Shown: one piece after another, positions 52,147-61,092 of the stretch | Layout of the letters: each line of letters starts with the position of its first letter | Numbering within the stretch: position 1 is the first letter of the stretch | From: Pseudomonas abyssi | GTDB taxonomy: Bacteria; Pseudomonadota; Gammaproteobacteria; Pseudomonadales; Pseudomonadaceae | NCBI RefSeq assembly: GCF_002307495.1 | Contig: NZ_NTMR01000019.1 | Location: 1-64,000, forward strand | DNA: 64,000 bases | Direction: 5' to 3' | Translations under genes and position numbers: made by a program | Notes under the pieces: model-generated | The model's input: the letters and a program-made list of their open reading frames with translations, nothing else | Told to the model about the DNA's origin: nothing | The model's database searches: none

Positions 52147-52866
52147 TCAGGCTTGGCGCAGCTCGAAACGCTCAAACAGCGCGTGCAGCTGCGGCCAGAG
52201 GCTGGCAGCTTCAGGTGGCGTGATGCTGGGCCCCAGGGAGGGGTCCAGCATGCGCGCGGGGCGGGCCAACTGGACGGCAAAACGACGCACGCCTTGCCCT
52301 GCCAGTCGGTGTGCCAGGCGCAGCAGCGCGTCGCAGTCAAACAGCTGCCAGTGCACGGTGGTGCGGCACTCATAATCAACGCCGCTGGCGTGCAGCAGTT
52401 GCAGGCTCTGCCAATTAGCCTGGCCGCTGCGCGGGGTGCCGGTGATCAGTTCAACCTGCTCTTGCAGCCCCTTGACGTCAAACCCCACCCAGTCACACCA
52501 GGGCAGTACCCGCGCCAGCGCCGCTGGCTTAATGCCGGCGCTGTGCAGCGCAACCTTGAAGCCGAGCGCCCGCACCGCTTGCATGGCCTGCGGCAGGCCG
52601 GGTTGCAGGGTGGCTTCGCCGCCGCTGAAGACCACAGCGTCGAGCAACCCCTGGCGTTGCTGCAAAAAATCCAGCACGCTGCGCCATGAATGCGGTGCGT
52701 CACCGCGCGGGGCAATCAGCTCGGGATTGTGGCAGTAGCGGCACTGCCAGGCACACCCCTGACAAAACAACACGCAGGACAGGTGGTCGGGGTAATCCAG
52801 GGTGGTCATGGGTTGCAGGCCGCCGATACGCAGGCTGTCAGCGGTCTGGCCAGAACAGGGCTTCAT
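52147..52866 (-). CDS. nrdG: Anaerobic ribonucleotide reductase activating enzyme
   Basis: A 239-residue radical SAM enzyme. The FeS motif is Cys38-x3-Cys42-x2-Cys45 (GCAWQCRYCHNP), and VVFSGGEATLQ is the SAM-binding GGE region. It generates the glycyl radical on the class III reductase. The ATG at 52866 with GGAAAG upstream gives the expected N-terminus starting before IGGLQPMTTLDYPDHL. It is third behind nrdD and the separate glycyl-radical gene, after a 190-bp gap with a hairpin. Confidence 0.9.
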   Translation of the reverse strand: MKPCSGQTADSLRIGGLQPMTTLDYPDHLSCVLFCQGCAWQCRYCHNPELIAPRGDAPHSWRSVLDFLQQRQGLLDAVVFSGGEATLQPGLPQAMQAVRALGFKVALHSAGIKPAALARVLPWCDWVGFDVKGLQEQVELITGTPRSGQANWQSLQLLHASGVDYECRTTVHWQLFDCDALLRLAHRLAGQGVRRFAVQLARPARMLDPSLGPSITPPEAASLWPQLHALFERFELRQA

Positions 52867-53020
52867 GGACTTTCCAATAGGGTCTTTTGACGTTTCATGC
52901 AGGCGCCAATCAAACAACGAAAGGCTCAGGATGTTCAGCGCCTCTCTGAAGGGCAAAAACAATTCCCGGCGCTTTTCTTGAGTGCGCGCCAGATAAGCGA
53001 CGACGCCTGGCGACAGGAGG

Positions 53021-53050
53021 GCCGCAACCGGCACACAGGCCGGTTGCGGC
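53021..53050 (-). other. Large hairpin after the glycyl-radical gene
   Basis: GCCGCAACCGG and CCGGTTGCGGC form a perfect 11-pair stem with an eight-base loop, six bases past the stop at 53057. There is no T tract, so it may protect the 3' end of the upstream message rather than terminate. The remaining 52867-53020 contains nothing I recognise. Confidence 0.6.
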
Positions 53051-53056
53051 GGCAGG

Positions 53057-53206
53057 TCAGCGTGGTTCGCTGAAATGTTGCCGTTCGCGATGCTCGGACT
53101 GCTTGCCCGGGTTGAAGGCTGACACCGGACGGTGGTAACCCATGACGCGGGTCCAGACTTCGCAACGCTGACGTTGCTCGGTGGGCAGAGTGGCGCTTTT
53201 ACTCAT
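53057..53206 (-). CDS. Separate glycyl-radical domain of class III ribonucleotide reductase
   Basis: A 49-residue protein. The core CEVWTRVMGYHRPVSAFNPG matches the C-terminal end of NrdD proteins, where the glycine in RVxGYxRP carries the stable radical; here it is Gly23. The following GKQSEHRERQHF is also shared with NrdD tails. AAGGAG precedes the ATG at 53206. It lies 32 bp after the nrdD stop, and that protein has no such motif itself. The reductase thus appears to be naturally split, as with the spare-part protein GrcA for pyruvate formate-lyase. Confidence 0.8.
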   Translation of the reverse strand: MSKSATLPTEQRQRCEVWTRVMGYHRPVSAFNPGKQSEHRERQHFSEPR

Positions 53207-53238
53207 GGTGTTGCTCCTTGCTGTGTATGACTGGTGGT

Positions 53239-55263
53239 TTATCCGCCGCAGGCGCCGCAACAGGTACTGGCTTGCTGTTTTTGCAGCAACGCTTCGTCAC
53301 AACGCGGACAGAATTCGTGCTCGCCGGCCAGGTAGCCATGGACCGGGCAGATTGAGAACGTCGGGGTAACGGTCAGGTACGGCAGGCGGAAGCGCGACAG
53401 CGCGGCGCGCACCAACTGTCGACAGGCCGCCGCCGAGGAGATGCGCTCACCCATGTACAGGTGCAATACGGTGCCGCCGGTGTATTTGCACTGGGCCGCG
53501 TCTTGCAGCGACAGCGCCTCGAAGGGGTCATCGGTAAAGCCTACCGGCAGCTGCGAGGAGTTGGTGTAGTAGGGCGCGTCGGCGCAGCCGGCCTGCAGGA
53601 TACCGGGATAACGCTTTAGATCTTCCTTGGCAAAGCGGTAGGTGGTGCCTTCTGCCGGTGTGGCCTCCAGGTTGTAGAGATGGCCGCTGCGCTCCTGGTA
53701 GTCGACCAATCGTGCGCGCACATGGTCCAGCACCTGCAAGGCCAGCTCGGCGCCCGCCTCGGTGTGCATGCCCTCACGATCGGCAGTGAAGTTGCGCAGC
53801 ATCTCGTGCACGCCATTAACGCCAATGGTCGAAAAGTGATTGCGCAGGGTGCCCAGGTAACGCTTGGTGTAGGGATACAGGCCGGCATCCATATGATGCT
53901 GAATGACCTTGCGCTTGACCTCCAGGCTCTCAAAGGCCAGATCCAGCAACTGGTCCAGCCGCGCCAGCAGCGCCGGTAGATCACCTGCGTGCACGTGCCC
54001 CAGCCGCGCGCAGTTGATGGTCACTACCCCCAGCGAGCCGGTCTGCTCTGCCGAGCCAAACAGGCCGTTGCCGCGCTTGAGCAGCTCGCGCACGTCCAGT
54101 TGCAGGCGGCAGCACATCGAGCGCACCTGATTGGGTTGCATGTCGGAGTTGAGGAAGTTCTGGAAATATGGCAGCCCGTAGCGCGCGGTCATCTCGAACA
54201 ACCGTGTGGCGTTATCGCTGTCCCAGGGGAAATCATGGGTGATGTTGTAGGTCGGAATCGGAAAGGTGAACACCCGCCCCCGAGCATCGCCGGCCATCAT
54301 CACATCGATATAGGCGCGGTTGATCAGGTCCATCTCGTGCTGCAGGTCGCCATAGCAGAAGGGCATTTCCTCACCACCAATCACCGGCACCTGCTCACGC
54401 AGATCCTGCGGACAGACCCAGTCGAAGGTCAGATTGGTGAACGGCGTCTGGGTGCCCCAGCGCGAGGGCACATTCAGGTTGTAGATAAACTCCTGCAATA
54501 GCTGACGCACCTGCGGGTAGCTCAGGCCGTCCTGACGCACAAAGGGGGCCAGATAGGTATCAAAGGAGCTGAACGCCTGCGCGCCGGCCCATTCGTTCTG
54601 CAGCGTACCCAGAAAGTTGACCATCTGCCCGAGCGCGCTGGACAGGTGCTTCGGCGGGCCGGCTTCGATACGCCCCGGCACGCCGTTGAAGCCTTCATGC
54701 AGCAAGGTACGGAGCGACCAGCCGGCGCAGTATCCGGCCAGCATGTCGAGGTCATGAATATGCAGATCGGCCTCGCGGTGAGCCGCGCCAATTTCCGGGC
54801 TATACACCTCATCCAACCAGTAATTGGCAACCACCTTGCCTGACACATTGAGAATCAGGCCGCCAAGGGAATAGCCCTGATTGGCGTTGGCCTGCACACG
54901 CCAGTCTTCACGGCGCAAATACTCATTCATCGAGGCAGCCACATCCACCAGGCTGCGCCGCTCCCGCCGCAACCGTCCGTGGCGTTCGCGATAGACAATA
55001 TAGGCGCGAGCGGTGGGGTAGTAACCGGCCTCCATCAACACGCGCTCGACACAGTCCTGAATCTGCTCCACCGTCAATTCCGGCCCTTCGGGCAACAGCG
55101 GCATGACCGCGCGGGTGAGGATATGCGCCTGTGCGACGCCCAGCTCCCCGGTGGCCGCACCAGCACGTTCGATGGCCCGCTCGATCTTGCCTGAATCAAA
55201 GGCTACCCGACTGCCATCGCGCTTGTTCAGCCACCGTGGCCAGCTCTGCGTCCGCATATCCAT
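53239..55263 (-). CDS. nrdD: Class III anaerobic ribonucleoside-triphosphate reductase, catalytic part
   Basis: A 674-residue NrdD. An ATP-cone lies at about residues 15-100 (RVAFDSGKIERAIERAGAATG), followed by the ten-stranded barrel with LNVPSRWGTQTPFTNLTFD and MCCRLQLD. Near the C-terminus a zinc-type site remains (ICPVHGYLAGEHEFCPRC), then QASTCCGACGG and a stop. The usual glycyl-radical tail (RVxGY) is missing and is encoded by the next gene. GGAGG precedes the ATG. A perfect FNR/ANR box lies 90 bp upstream. It reduces ribonucleotides to deoxyribonucleotides without oxygen. Confidence 0.92.
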   Translation of the reverse strand: MDMRTQSWPRWLNKRDGSRVAFDSGKIERAIERAGAATGELGVAQAHILTRAVMPLLPEGPELTVEQIQDCVERVLMEAGYYPTARAYIVYRERHGRLRRERRSLVDVAASMNEYLRREDWRVQANANQGYSLGGLILNVSGKVVANYWLDEVYSPEIGAAHREADLHIHDLDMLAGYCAGWSLRTLLHEGFNGVPGRIEAGPPKHLSSALGQMVNFLGTLQNEWAGAQAFSSFDTYLAPFVRQDGLSYPQVRQLLQEFIYNLNVPSRWGTQTPFTNLTFDWVCPQDLREQVPVIGGEEMPFCYGDLQHEMDLINRAYIDVMMAGDARGRVFTFPIPTYNITHDFPWDSDNATRLFEMTARYGLPYFQNFLNSDMQPNQVRSMCCRLQLDVRELLKRGNGLFGSAEQTGSLGVVTINCARLGHVHAGDLPALLARLDQLLDLAFESLEVKRKVIQHHMDAGLYPYTKRYLGTLRNHFSTIGVNGVHEMLRNFTADREGMHTEAGAELALQVLDHVRARLVDYQERSGHLYNLEATPAEGTTYRFAKEDLKRYPGILQAGCADAPYYTNSSQLPVGFTDDPFEALSLQDAAQCKYTGGTVLHLYMGERISSAAACRQLVRAALSRFRLPYLTVTPTFSICPVHGYLAGEHEFCPRCDEALLQKQQASTCCGACGG

Positions 55264-55352
55264 TCACGCCTCCGTAACACACCATGTAGTAGAAAAACAA
55301 AAACACAAACACAACATGGGCGCATTCTGCCGATACAAATGGCGGTGACATC

Positions 55353-55366
55353 TTGATCGAGATCAA
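55353..55366. promoter_or_regulatory. Perfect FNR/ANR box upstream of nrdD
   Basis: TTGAT-CGAG-ATCAA is an exact match to the FNR/ANR consensus TTGAT-N4-ATCAA. Its centre is about 96 bp upstream of the nrdD start, which fits anaerobic activation of the nrdD - glycyl-radical - nrdG operon. Confidence 0.85.
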
Positions 55367-55536
55367 TTGACGGCAGGTTTTTTGGAGCCGCTTGGCAACC
55401 ATGCCGGCCCAGACCGGCGCGGGTCAGGGCTGAGCCAGCCCCATGCACAATAAGAATCACTTACATTAATGCATTGCGCTTTAGATGCCTGGTATCCACC
55501 CTGAGGCGGTTGTGCCCAGCACTGCACAGGCGGAGA

Positions 55537-55914
55537 CATGAGCGACGTACCCAGCACACCCGAGCAGGTCAGGCCGTTGCCGGCAAACGGGCTGCAGCGC
55601 GCGACCTGAAGGTGATAGAGCAGCTGGACAGCCACGCCCAACGCTAGGGTCTGTTGCAGTTAGCCGACCAGCAGCACTTGTCGCTGCCGCTGGCGCTGCT
55701 GCAAGACAGCGCCGCAGTACGCCCGGTCGGGCTGAACAAAGGGGGTTGCGCGAGGACTACAAGAAAAATCTGTACTAGGCCCTCCCGTAGCAGACGCCCC
55801 ACCGCAGTGGTCCAGCCTGCCGCGCCCGCACAGAAGCCGTCCAGCAGCACAAGCCGCTTTGCGTGCAAAAAAAACCGCTCGGCCCATGAGCAGACCAGAG
55901 CGGTGAAGGCCTGA
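55537..55914 (+). pseudogene. Possible decayed gene in the nrdD-moaA gap
   Basis: The 816-bp gap 55264-56079 has no intact gene that I can support. Within it, one plus-strand frame reads through coding-like peptide (AARDLKVIEQLDSHAQR, stop at 55645-55647, then LLQLADQQHLSLPLALLQDS) before becoming low-complexity. The interrupted amphipathic pattern suggests a decayed gene, but I do not recognise the family and the tail looks non-coding. The position beside nar genes, where narXL often lies, is the only clue. Confidence 0.2.
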
Positions 55915-56079
55915 GAGCCAGACCAATGGAGAGCGTGAGGGTCTGTCTGGTCACAGGTCCTGCCTGAAGCAGCATCACATACGTTCAGCGTGACGCCGAT
56001 ACCATTGACGCCCCGGGCCGGGAACACTTGCCTTGCCCTAAATCAAAATCCGCGACGCTCAGTGTTTTGCGTTGCCTCG

Positions 56080-57069
56080 TCAGCCTCCGGTTGCATTCAT
56101 AAAGCGCAGGACCTGCACGTCGCCCACAGTAAACTCATGCCGCAACGGTTTGTGCTGCAACGCCTGATGAATGGCGTCGAGCACCGGCTGGTCGGCCAGC
56201 GGGTAACGGCGCAGCAAGCTGCACAGATCAATCGCGTTCTCGTGACCCAGACAGAGCAGCAAACGCCCCTCAACCGTGACGCGGACGCGATTGCAGGTGG
56301 CGCAGAAGTTGTGGCTGTGGGGCGAAATAAATCCAATGCGGCTGTGCGCATGGCCCTGCACGCGCACGTAGCGCGCCGGACCACCGCTGTGCTCAGCGCT
56401 GTCGATGAGCGAATAGTGCTCGGCGATACGCTGGCGCACCCACTCGCTGGAGCAGTAGCTTTCCCCACGTTCGCGCCCCACCTGCCCCAGCGGCATCTCC
56501 TCGATAAAGCTGATGTCCAGCCCGCGGCCCAAAGCGAAGTCGACCAGCGCGGGCACCTCGTCGGCGTTGCGCCCGTGCATCACCACCACGTTTAGCTTCA
56601 GCCGTTCAAAGCCCGCCTCGCGCGCCGCGTCGATACCCGCGAGCACTTGGCCCAAGCGACCGCTGCGGGTGATGGCGGCAAAGCGCTCCGCCTGCAAGCT
56701 ATCGAGGCTGATATTCAGTCGTTTGACCCCGGCGTCGGCAAGAGGCTGCGCCAGTTTGCCGAGCTGCGACCCATTGGTTGTCATCACCAGTTCGCGCAGG
56801 CCGGGCAACGCGGCAATACGCTCGCACAGGCCAACCACACCGGGCCGCACCAGAGGCTCGCCACCGGTCAGGCGAATCTTGCGCACGCCCTGAGCCACGA
56901 AGATCCGCGCAATACGCTCCAGCTCTTCCAGCGTCAGGACCTGTTGGCGGGGCAGAAAGCTCATGTCCTCAGCCATACAATAGACGCAGCGGAAATCACA
57001 GCGATCGGTGACTGACAGACGCAGGTAGTCAATACTCCGCCCTACGCCATCGTGCAGCAGGCTGTTCAT
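56080..57069 (-). CDS. moaA: GTP 3',8-cyclase
   Basis: A 329-residue radical SAM protein for the first step of molybdenum cofactor synthesis. The N-terminal cluster motif is Cys24-x3-Cys28-x2-Cys31 (CDFRCVYC), [10 protein letters not shown] is the SAM region, and the C-terminal cluster [18 protein letters not shown] binds the substrate side. The protein ends in the conserved Gly-Gly (NATGG) needed for activity. GAGGAG precedes the ATG. It is at the end of the nar operon, supplying cofactor for NarG. Confidence 0.95.
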   Translation of the reverse strand: MNSLLHDGVGRSIDYLRLSVTDRCDFRCVYCMAEDMSFLPRQQVLTLEELERIARIFVAQGVRKIRLTGGEPLVRPGVVGLCERIAALPGLRELVMTTNGSQLGKLAQPLADAGVKRLNISLDSLQAERFAAITRSGRLGQVLAGIDAAREAGFERLKLNVVVMHGRNADEVPALVDFALGRGLDISFIEEMPLGQVGRERGESYCSSEWVRQRIAEHYSLIDSAEHSGGPARYVRVQGHAHSRIGFISPHSHNFCATCNRVRVTVEGRLLLCLGHENAIDLCSLLRRYPLADQPVLDAIHQALQHKPLRHEFTVGDVQVLRFMNATGG

Positions 57070-57095
57070 GACTTCTCCTCAGGCGCGTACGCCGG

Positions 57096-58049
57096 TTACT
57101 GCATCAGCGGGCCGTCAGCGCCATCAAGAGCAATGCCCTGAATCTGCGCCTCACCCACCAGGTTTTTCAGATACTGCGCCACCGCGACCTGCCAGACACG
57201 CTGGTCTAGCTCAGCCTGGATGCCCTTGTGTACGGCTTCAAACGGCAGTAACTGCCCCTCGATACGCTGATCGACAAATACCACGTGAAAGCCATAGCGA
57301 CTTTCCAGTGGCTGCGGAGCAAGGCCGGGCTGCAGGCGAAACAGCTGGCGTTCGAACTCGGGCACGGTTTGCCCCTGACTGATCTGGCCGAGGCTGCCGT
57401 TCTGCGCCTTCGATGGGCAATCTGAGCGGCCCATGGCCAGCTCGGCAAAACGTGCCGGATTGTCCTGCAACTGCGCGATCAACTGCTCCGCCACCTCGCG
57501 CTGACGGCTGCGCTCTTCGGCGTCATCGGCCGGACACCCGAGCAAGATGTGTCGCGCGGCCAGCAGCGGTGCGCTGGCGAAACGCTGCCGATTATTCTCA
57601 AAGTACTGGCGGCAGGTTGCCTGATCGGCGCTCGGCATGACCACCTCTCGTTCAATCAGCACCCGCGTCACGGCTTCTTCTTCGCTTTCCCCGTCCATGG
57701 CCTTGACGTTGATATTCAGTGCATTGGCGCGCTGGCGCAGCAGCTCACGCAAGACCAGCGCCTGACTGGCGAGAAAAACCGCCTCCTGACGAGTTGATGC
57801 CGGGTGATACTGCAGCTCCCGGGCGATATCTTCCTGGGCAATGCCGACGCCGTTGACCTTGATACGCGGCCATTCCTGCTCGCTACTGGCAATCAGCTCC
57901 GCCGACGTCTCGACATCAGCTTCGGCCAGCGCTTCAAGCAGCACCGGGTCCGGCACGATTTCCTGCACACCGGGCGCCTGGTTGGGGTTATCTGCCTTGG
58001 CGTCGCCGCCGCAGCCGCCATCACCGTTCCCACCACATCCACATCCCAT
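57096..58049 (-). CDS. Parvulin-type peptidyl-prolyl isomerase of the nar operon
   Basis: A 317-residue protein with a parvulin domain at about 165-270 (AARHILLGCPAD, FAELAMGRSDCPS, GSLGQISQGQTVPEFERQLF, YGFHVVFVDQR). The N-terminus is MGCGCGGNGDGGCGG, a Cys/Gly stretch that may bind metal; there is no signal peptide, so it is cytoplasmic. NifM-like PPIases of this type follow narGHJI in Pseudomonas and probably help maturation of nitrate reductase. AGGAGGTG precedes the ATG at 58049. It lies 26 bp before moaA. Confidence 0.9.
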   Translation of the reverse strand: MGCGCGGNGDGGCGGDAKADNPNQAPGVQEIVPDPVLLEALAEADVETSAELIASSEQEWPRIKVNGVGIAQEDIARELQYHPASTRQEAVFLASQALVLRELLRQRANALNINVKAMDGESEEEAVTRVLIEREVVMPSADQATCRQYFENNRQRFASAPLLAARHILLGCPADDAEERSRQREVAEQLIAQLQDNPARFAELAMGRSDCPSKAQNGSLGQISQGQTVPEFERQLFRLQPGLAPQPLESRYGFHVVFVDQRIEGQLLPFEAVHKGIQAELDQRVWQVAVAQYLKNLVGEAQIQGIALDGADGPLMQ

Positions 58050-58096
58050 CACACACCTCCTGGGGGGCGGGTGCGAGGCACCCGTCCCACTGCGGT

Positions 58097-58792
58097 TTAG
58101 CCTTTTTGCCGGACAATCTGATAACGCCGGCCCAGATACCACACCGGCGCACTGACAAAGTGCACAAGGCGAGTAAAGGGGAATAACACAAACAGGGTCA
58201 GACCAAGGAACACATGCAGCTTGTAAACCCAGCCGACCGGCGCGATGCTGGCGGCGGCCAGTTCTGGCTGCAGAGTGACCGTGTACTGGGCCCAGTTGGC
58301 CAGCATGACCATGACCGAACCATCCATATGGTGCGTCGAAGCAACAATGGTGCCGAGACCAAGCAGCAACTGAGCCAGCAGGACGAACAGGATCATGATG
58401 TCCGAGGTACTGGAGTTAGCCCGAACACGGGCATCGGTCAGACGACGTTTGATCAACATCAGCAGCCCGATCAGGCAAAGCACACCAAATAGGCCACCGG
58501 ACACCATCGCCAGCAGTTGCTTGGCCTCGGTGCTGATAACGTGGTGGTAAAGCGCCTCAGGCGTCAGCAGACCGACAAAGTGCCCGGCCAACACGAACAG
58601 CACGCCAACGTGGAACAGGTTGCTGGCGATACGCATGTAACGCTGCTCGGCCGGCGTACGGTTGAATAGTTGGCTGGACCCTGCTTTCCAGCTGTACTGA
58701 GACAGGTCAAAGCGTGCCCAACTGCCGATCAGACAGATCGCCAGGGCGACATAGGGATATACCCCAAACGCAAGAAAGTTGAGATTACCCAT
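58097..58792 (-). CDS. narI: Respiratory nitrate reductase gamma subunit (cytochrome b)
   Basis: A 231-residue membrane protein with five hydrophobic helices. Heme-ligand His residues are visible in LFHVGVLFVLAGHFVG, YKLHVFLGLTLF and FTRLVHFVSAP. NarI takes electrons from the quinol pool and anchors NarGH on the cytoplasmic side. The ATG at 58792 begins the standard MGNLNFLAFGVYPYVAL N-terminus and overlaps the narJ stop by eight bases. Confidence 0.95.
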   Translation of the reverse strand: MGNLNFLAFGVYPYVALAICLIGSWARFDLSQYSWKAGSSQLFNRTPAEQRYMRIASNLFHVGVLFVLAGHFVGLLTPEALYHHVISTEAKQLLAMVSGGLFGVLCLIGLLMLIKRRLTDARVRANSSTSDIMILFVLLAQLLLGLGTIVASTHHMDGSVMVMLANWAQYTVTLQPELAAASIAPVGWVYKLHVFLGLTLFVLFPFTRLVHFVSAPVWYLGRRYQIVRQKG

Positions 58793-59540
58793 TGTGCACC
58801 TCACGGGCCGGCATGGCGTCCGGCTGTTGCTGGTTGAAGTCGGTCCAGTGCAGCGGCACTGGCACTTCCTCGCGGGGTTTGCCTGGCTGAGTCGTCTGGC
58901 TGGGACAGCGGTCTTGCTGTTCAGCCTGCAGGAAGTCTACGGCCTCTTCTTCCCAGACCCGGTCCAGCGCTTCCAGACTGTCGTCGCGAACCTCACCGGC
59001 GACCTGCTCGCGTAGTTCGTCGACCGCTGTTGCCGGCTGCTCGCCGGCAATCTGCAGCAACGCACGAAAACAGGCAGCGTAGCGGCTTTCGCGGTCTTCC
59101 AGACGGGCCGCCAGCAGGGCCAGCAGGTGCGCCACGTCGGCCAGGCCTTCGCGTGCGTCCAGGTCATCCAGGCTGGCCAGGTACTCCAGATACAATGGGA
59201 TGTAGTCAGGCAACTCGCGCACACCGATGGCAAAGCCTGCCGCCTCGTACTGCGCCATCAGGTCAACCATGGCCTGGCCGCGGTCGCGGGATTCGCCGTG
59301 TACATGCTCAAACAGCAGCAATGACAAGGCGCGTCCGCGGTCGAACAGTCCGGTGTAGGTTTCCTGTACATCCATGATGTCGCCGCTGACCAGGTGCTCC
59401 AGCAGGTCGCGTAGCGCGGCACGCTGCGCAGGGCTGATTTCACGGGCCCGGCTGATGGCGTCGGTCAGCTCCTCACGCCCCTGCTGCAGGCGCGCATCCG
59501 GATAGTCCATCAGCAAAGAAATCACCTTGAGAATCTGCAT
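58785..59540 (-). CDS. narJ: Nitrate reductase molybdenum cofactor assembly chaperone
   Basis: A 251-residue helical NarJ/TorD-family protein: MQILKVISLLMDYPDARLQ at the start, then VQETYTGLFDRGRALSLLLFEHVHGESRDRG, the conserved core that binds the NarG N-terminus. It guides cofactor insertion and delivery of NarGH to NarI. It begins two bases before the narH stop and overlaps narI. The acidic, Gln-rich C-terminus (QAEQQDRCPSQ) is variable in the family. Confidence 0.93.
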   Translation of the reverse strand: MQILKVISLLMDYPDARLQQGREELTDAISRAREISPAQRAALRDLLEHLVSGDIMDVQETYTGLFDRGRALSLLLFEHVHGESRDRGQAMVDLMAQYEAAGFAIGVRELPDYIPLYLEYLASLDDLDAREGLADVAHLLALLAARLEDRESRYAACFRALLQIAGEQPATAVDELREQVAGEVRDDSLEALDRVWEEEAVDFLQAEQQDRCPSQTTQPGKPREEVPVPLHWTDFNQQQPDAMPAREVHNG

Positions 59541-59542
59541 TT

Positions 59543-61081
59543 TCAGTCCTCCCACAACTGGACGGTTTTCAGCACGTCACGGCGGTTGGCCTTCTTGGCG
59601 CCAAACATGTTGGTATCCGAGGCACCGCTGCAGCCACTGCCAAAGCTGAAGCCGCATCCAGAACGCTCAGCAAAGGCATCGCTCATGGCTTCTTCACGGT
59701 GCGCCGTCGGAATGACGTAGCGGTCTTCATAGTTGGCGATCGCCAGATAGCGGTACATGTCTTCTACTTGGGCGCGAGTCAGACCAACGCTTTCCAGCAC
59801 CTGCATGTCCTGTACGCCGTCGAGCTGTTCGGCGCGCTTGTAGGCACGCATCGCCAGCAGCCGCTTGAGCGCCAGCTTGACCGGCTTCTCGTCACCGGCA
59901 GTCAGCAGGTTGGCAAGGTAGCGCAGCGGAATACGCAGGCTGTCGACATCGGGCAGTACACCGTCCATGCTGACGCTGCCATTGCTGGCCGCGTTCTGGA
60001 TCGGCGACAGCGGCGGGACATACCAGACCATCGGCAGGGTGCGGTACTCAGGGTGCAGCGGTAGCGCCAGCTGCCAGTCCACCGCTAGCTTGTAGACCGG
60101 CGACTGCTGGGCCGCCTCGATCACCGACATCGGCACGCCATCGCTCAGCGCCTGGGCAATCACCTCGGGATCATTGGGATCGAGGAAAATCTCCAGCTGC
60201 TTCTGGTACAGGTCCTGCTCGCTCGGCGCGCTAGCCACTTCCTGGATACGGTCGGCGTCGTAGAGCAACACGCCCAAATACCGGATACGCCCGACGCAGG
60301 TTTCCGAACACACAGTCGGCATGCCCGCCTCGATGCGCGGATAGCAGAAGATGCATTTCTCGGATTTGCCGCTCTTCCAGTTAAAGTAGATCTTCTTGTA
60401 CGGGCAACCACTGATGCACATGCGCCAGCCCCGACACTTCTCCTGATCAATCAGCACGATGCCATCTTCTTCACGCTTGTAGATGGCACCGCTCGGGCAG
60501 GACGCAGCACAGGCCGGATTGAGGCAGTGCTCACACAGCCGCGGCAGGTACATCATGAAGGTGTTTTCGTACTCACCGTAGATGTCTGCCTGGATCTGGT
60601 CGAAGTTCTTGTCCTTGCGCCGCTTAGCAAACTCGGTACCGAGAATTTCCTCCCAGTTGGGCCCCCACTCGATCTTCTCCATGCGCTTCCCTGAGATCAC
60701 CGAACGCGGCCGTGCTACCGGCTGATGCTCGGAAATGGGCGCGGTGTGCAGATGCTGGTAATCGAAATCAAACGGCTCGTAGTAGTCGTCGATGCTCGGC
60801 AGATCCGGGTTGGAAAAGATGTTGGCCAGTACGCGAAACTTGCCACCGATCTTCGGGTTGATCGAGCCGTCGCGGTTACGCACCCAGCCGCCCTTCCACT
60901 TGTCCTGGTTTTCCCATTCTTTCGGATAGCCGATCCCGGGTTTGGTTTCGACGTTGTTGAACCAGGCGTACTCCATGCCTTCACGGCTGGTCCAGACGTT
61001 TTTGCAGGTAACCGAGCAGGTATGGCAGCCGATACATTTGTCCAGATTCAGTACCATGCCGACTTGTGAACGAATTTTCAT
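59543..61081 (-). CDS. narH: Respiratory nitrate reductase beta subunit
   Basis: A 512-residue iron-sulfur protein. The first cluster motif is Cys16-x2-Cys19-x2-Cys22-x3-Cys26 (CIGCHTCSVTCKNVW). Further clusters appear in LCEHCLNPACAASCPSG, KCRGWRMCISGCPYKK and KCIFCYPRIEAGMPTVCSETC, where the Trp in CRGWRMC marks the 3Fe-4S site. It conducts electrons from NarI to NarG. GAGGAGAG precedes the ATG at 61081, 11 bp after the narG stop. Confidence 0.96.
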   Translation of the reverse strand: MKIRSQVGMVLNLDKCIGCHTCSVTCKNVWTSREGMEYAWFNNVETKPGIGYPKEWENQDKWKGGWVRNRDGSINPKIGGKFRVLANIFSNPDLPSIDDYYEPFDFDYQHLHTAPISEHQPVARPRSVISGKRMEKIEWGPNWEEILGTEFAKRRKDKNFDQIQADIYGEYENTFMMYLPRLCEHCLNPACAASCPSGAIYKREEDGIVLIDQEKCRGWRMCISGCPYKKIYFNWKSGKSEKCIFCYPRIEAGMPTVCSETCVGRIRYLGVLLYDADRIQEVASAPSEQDLYQKQLEIFLDPNDPEVIAQALSDGVPMSVIEAAQQSPVYKLAVDWQLALPLHPEYRTLPMVWYVPPLSPIQNAASNGSVSMDGVLPDVDSLRIPLRYLANLLTAGDEKPVKLALKRLLAMRAYKRAEQLDGVQDMQVLESVGLTRAQVEDMYRYLAIANYEDRYVIPTAHREEAMSDAFAERSGCGFSFGSGCSGASDTNMFGAKKANRRDVLKTVQLWED

Positions 61082-61092
61082 GTCAGCTCTCC

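Noticed and set aside
53239-53260. Frameshift joining the NrdD tail to NrdD
   Set aside because: The large gene ends in a Cys-rich segment of its own, and the small gene has a separate ribosome site and start, so a true split is simpler. Raw reads would still be worth checking.
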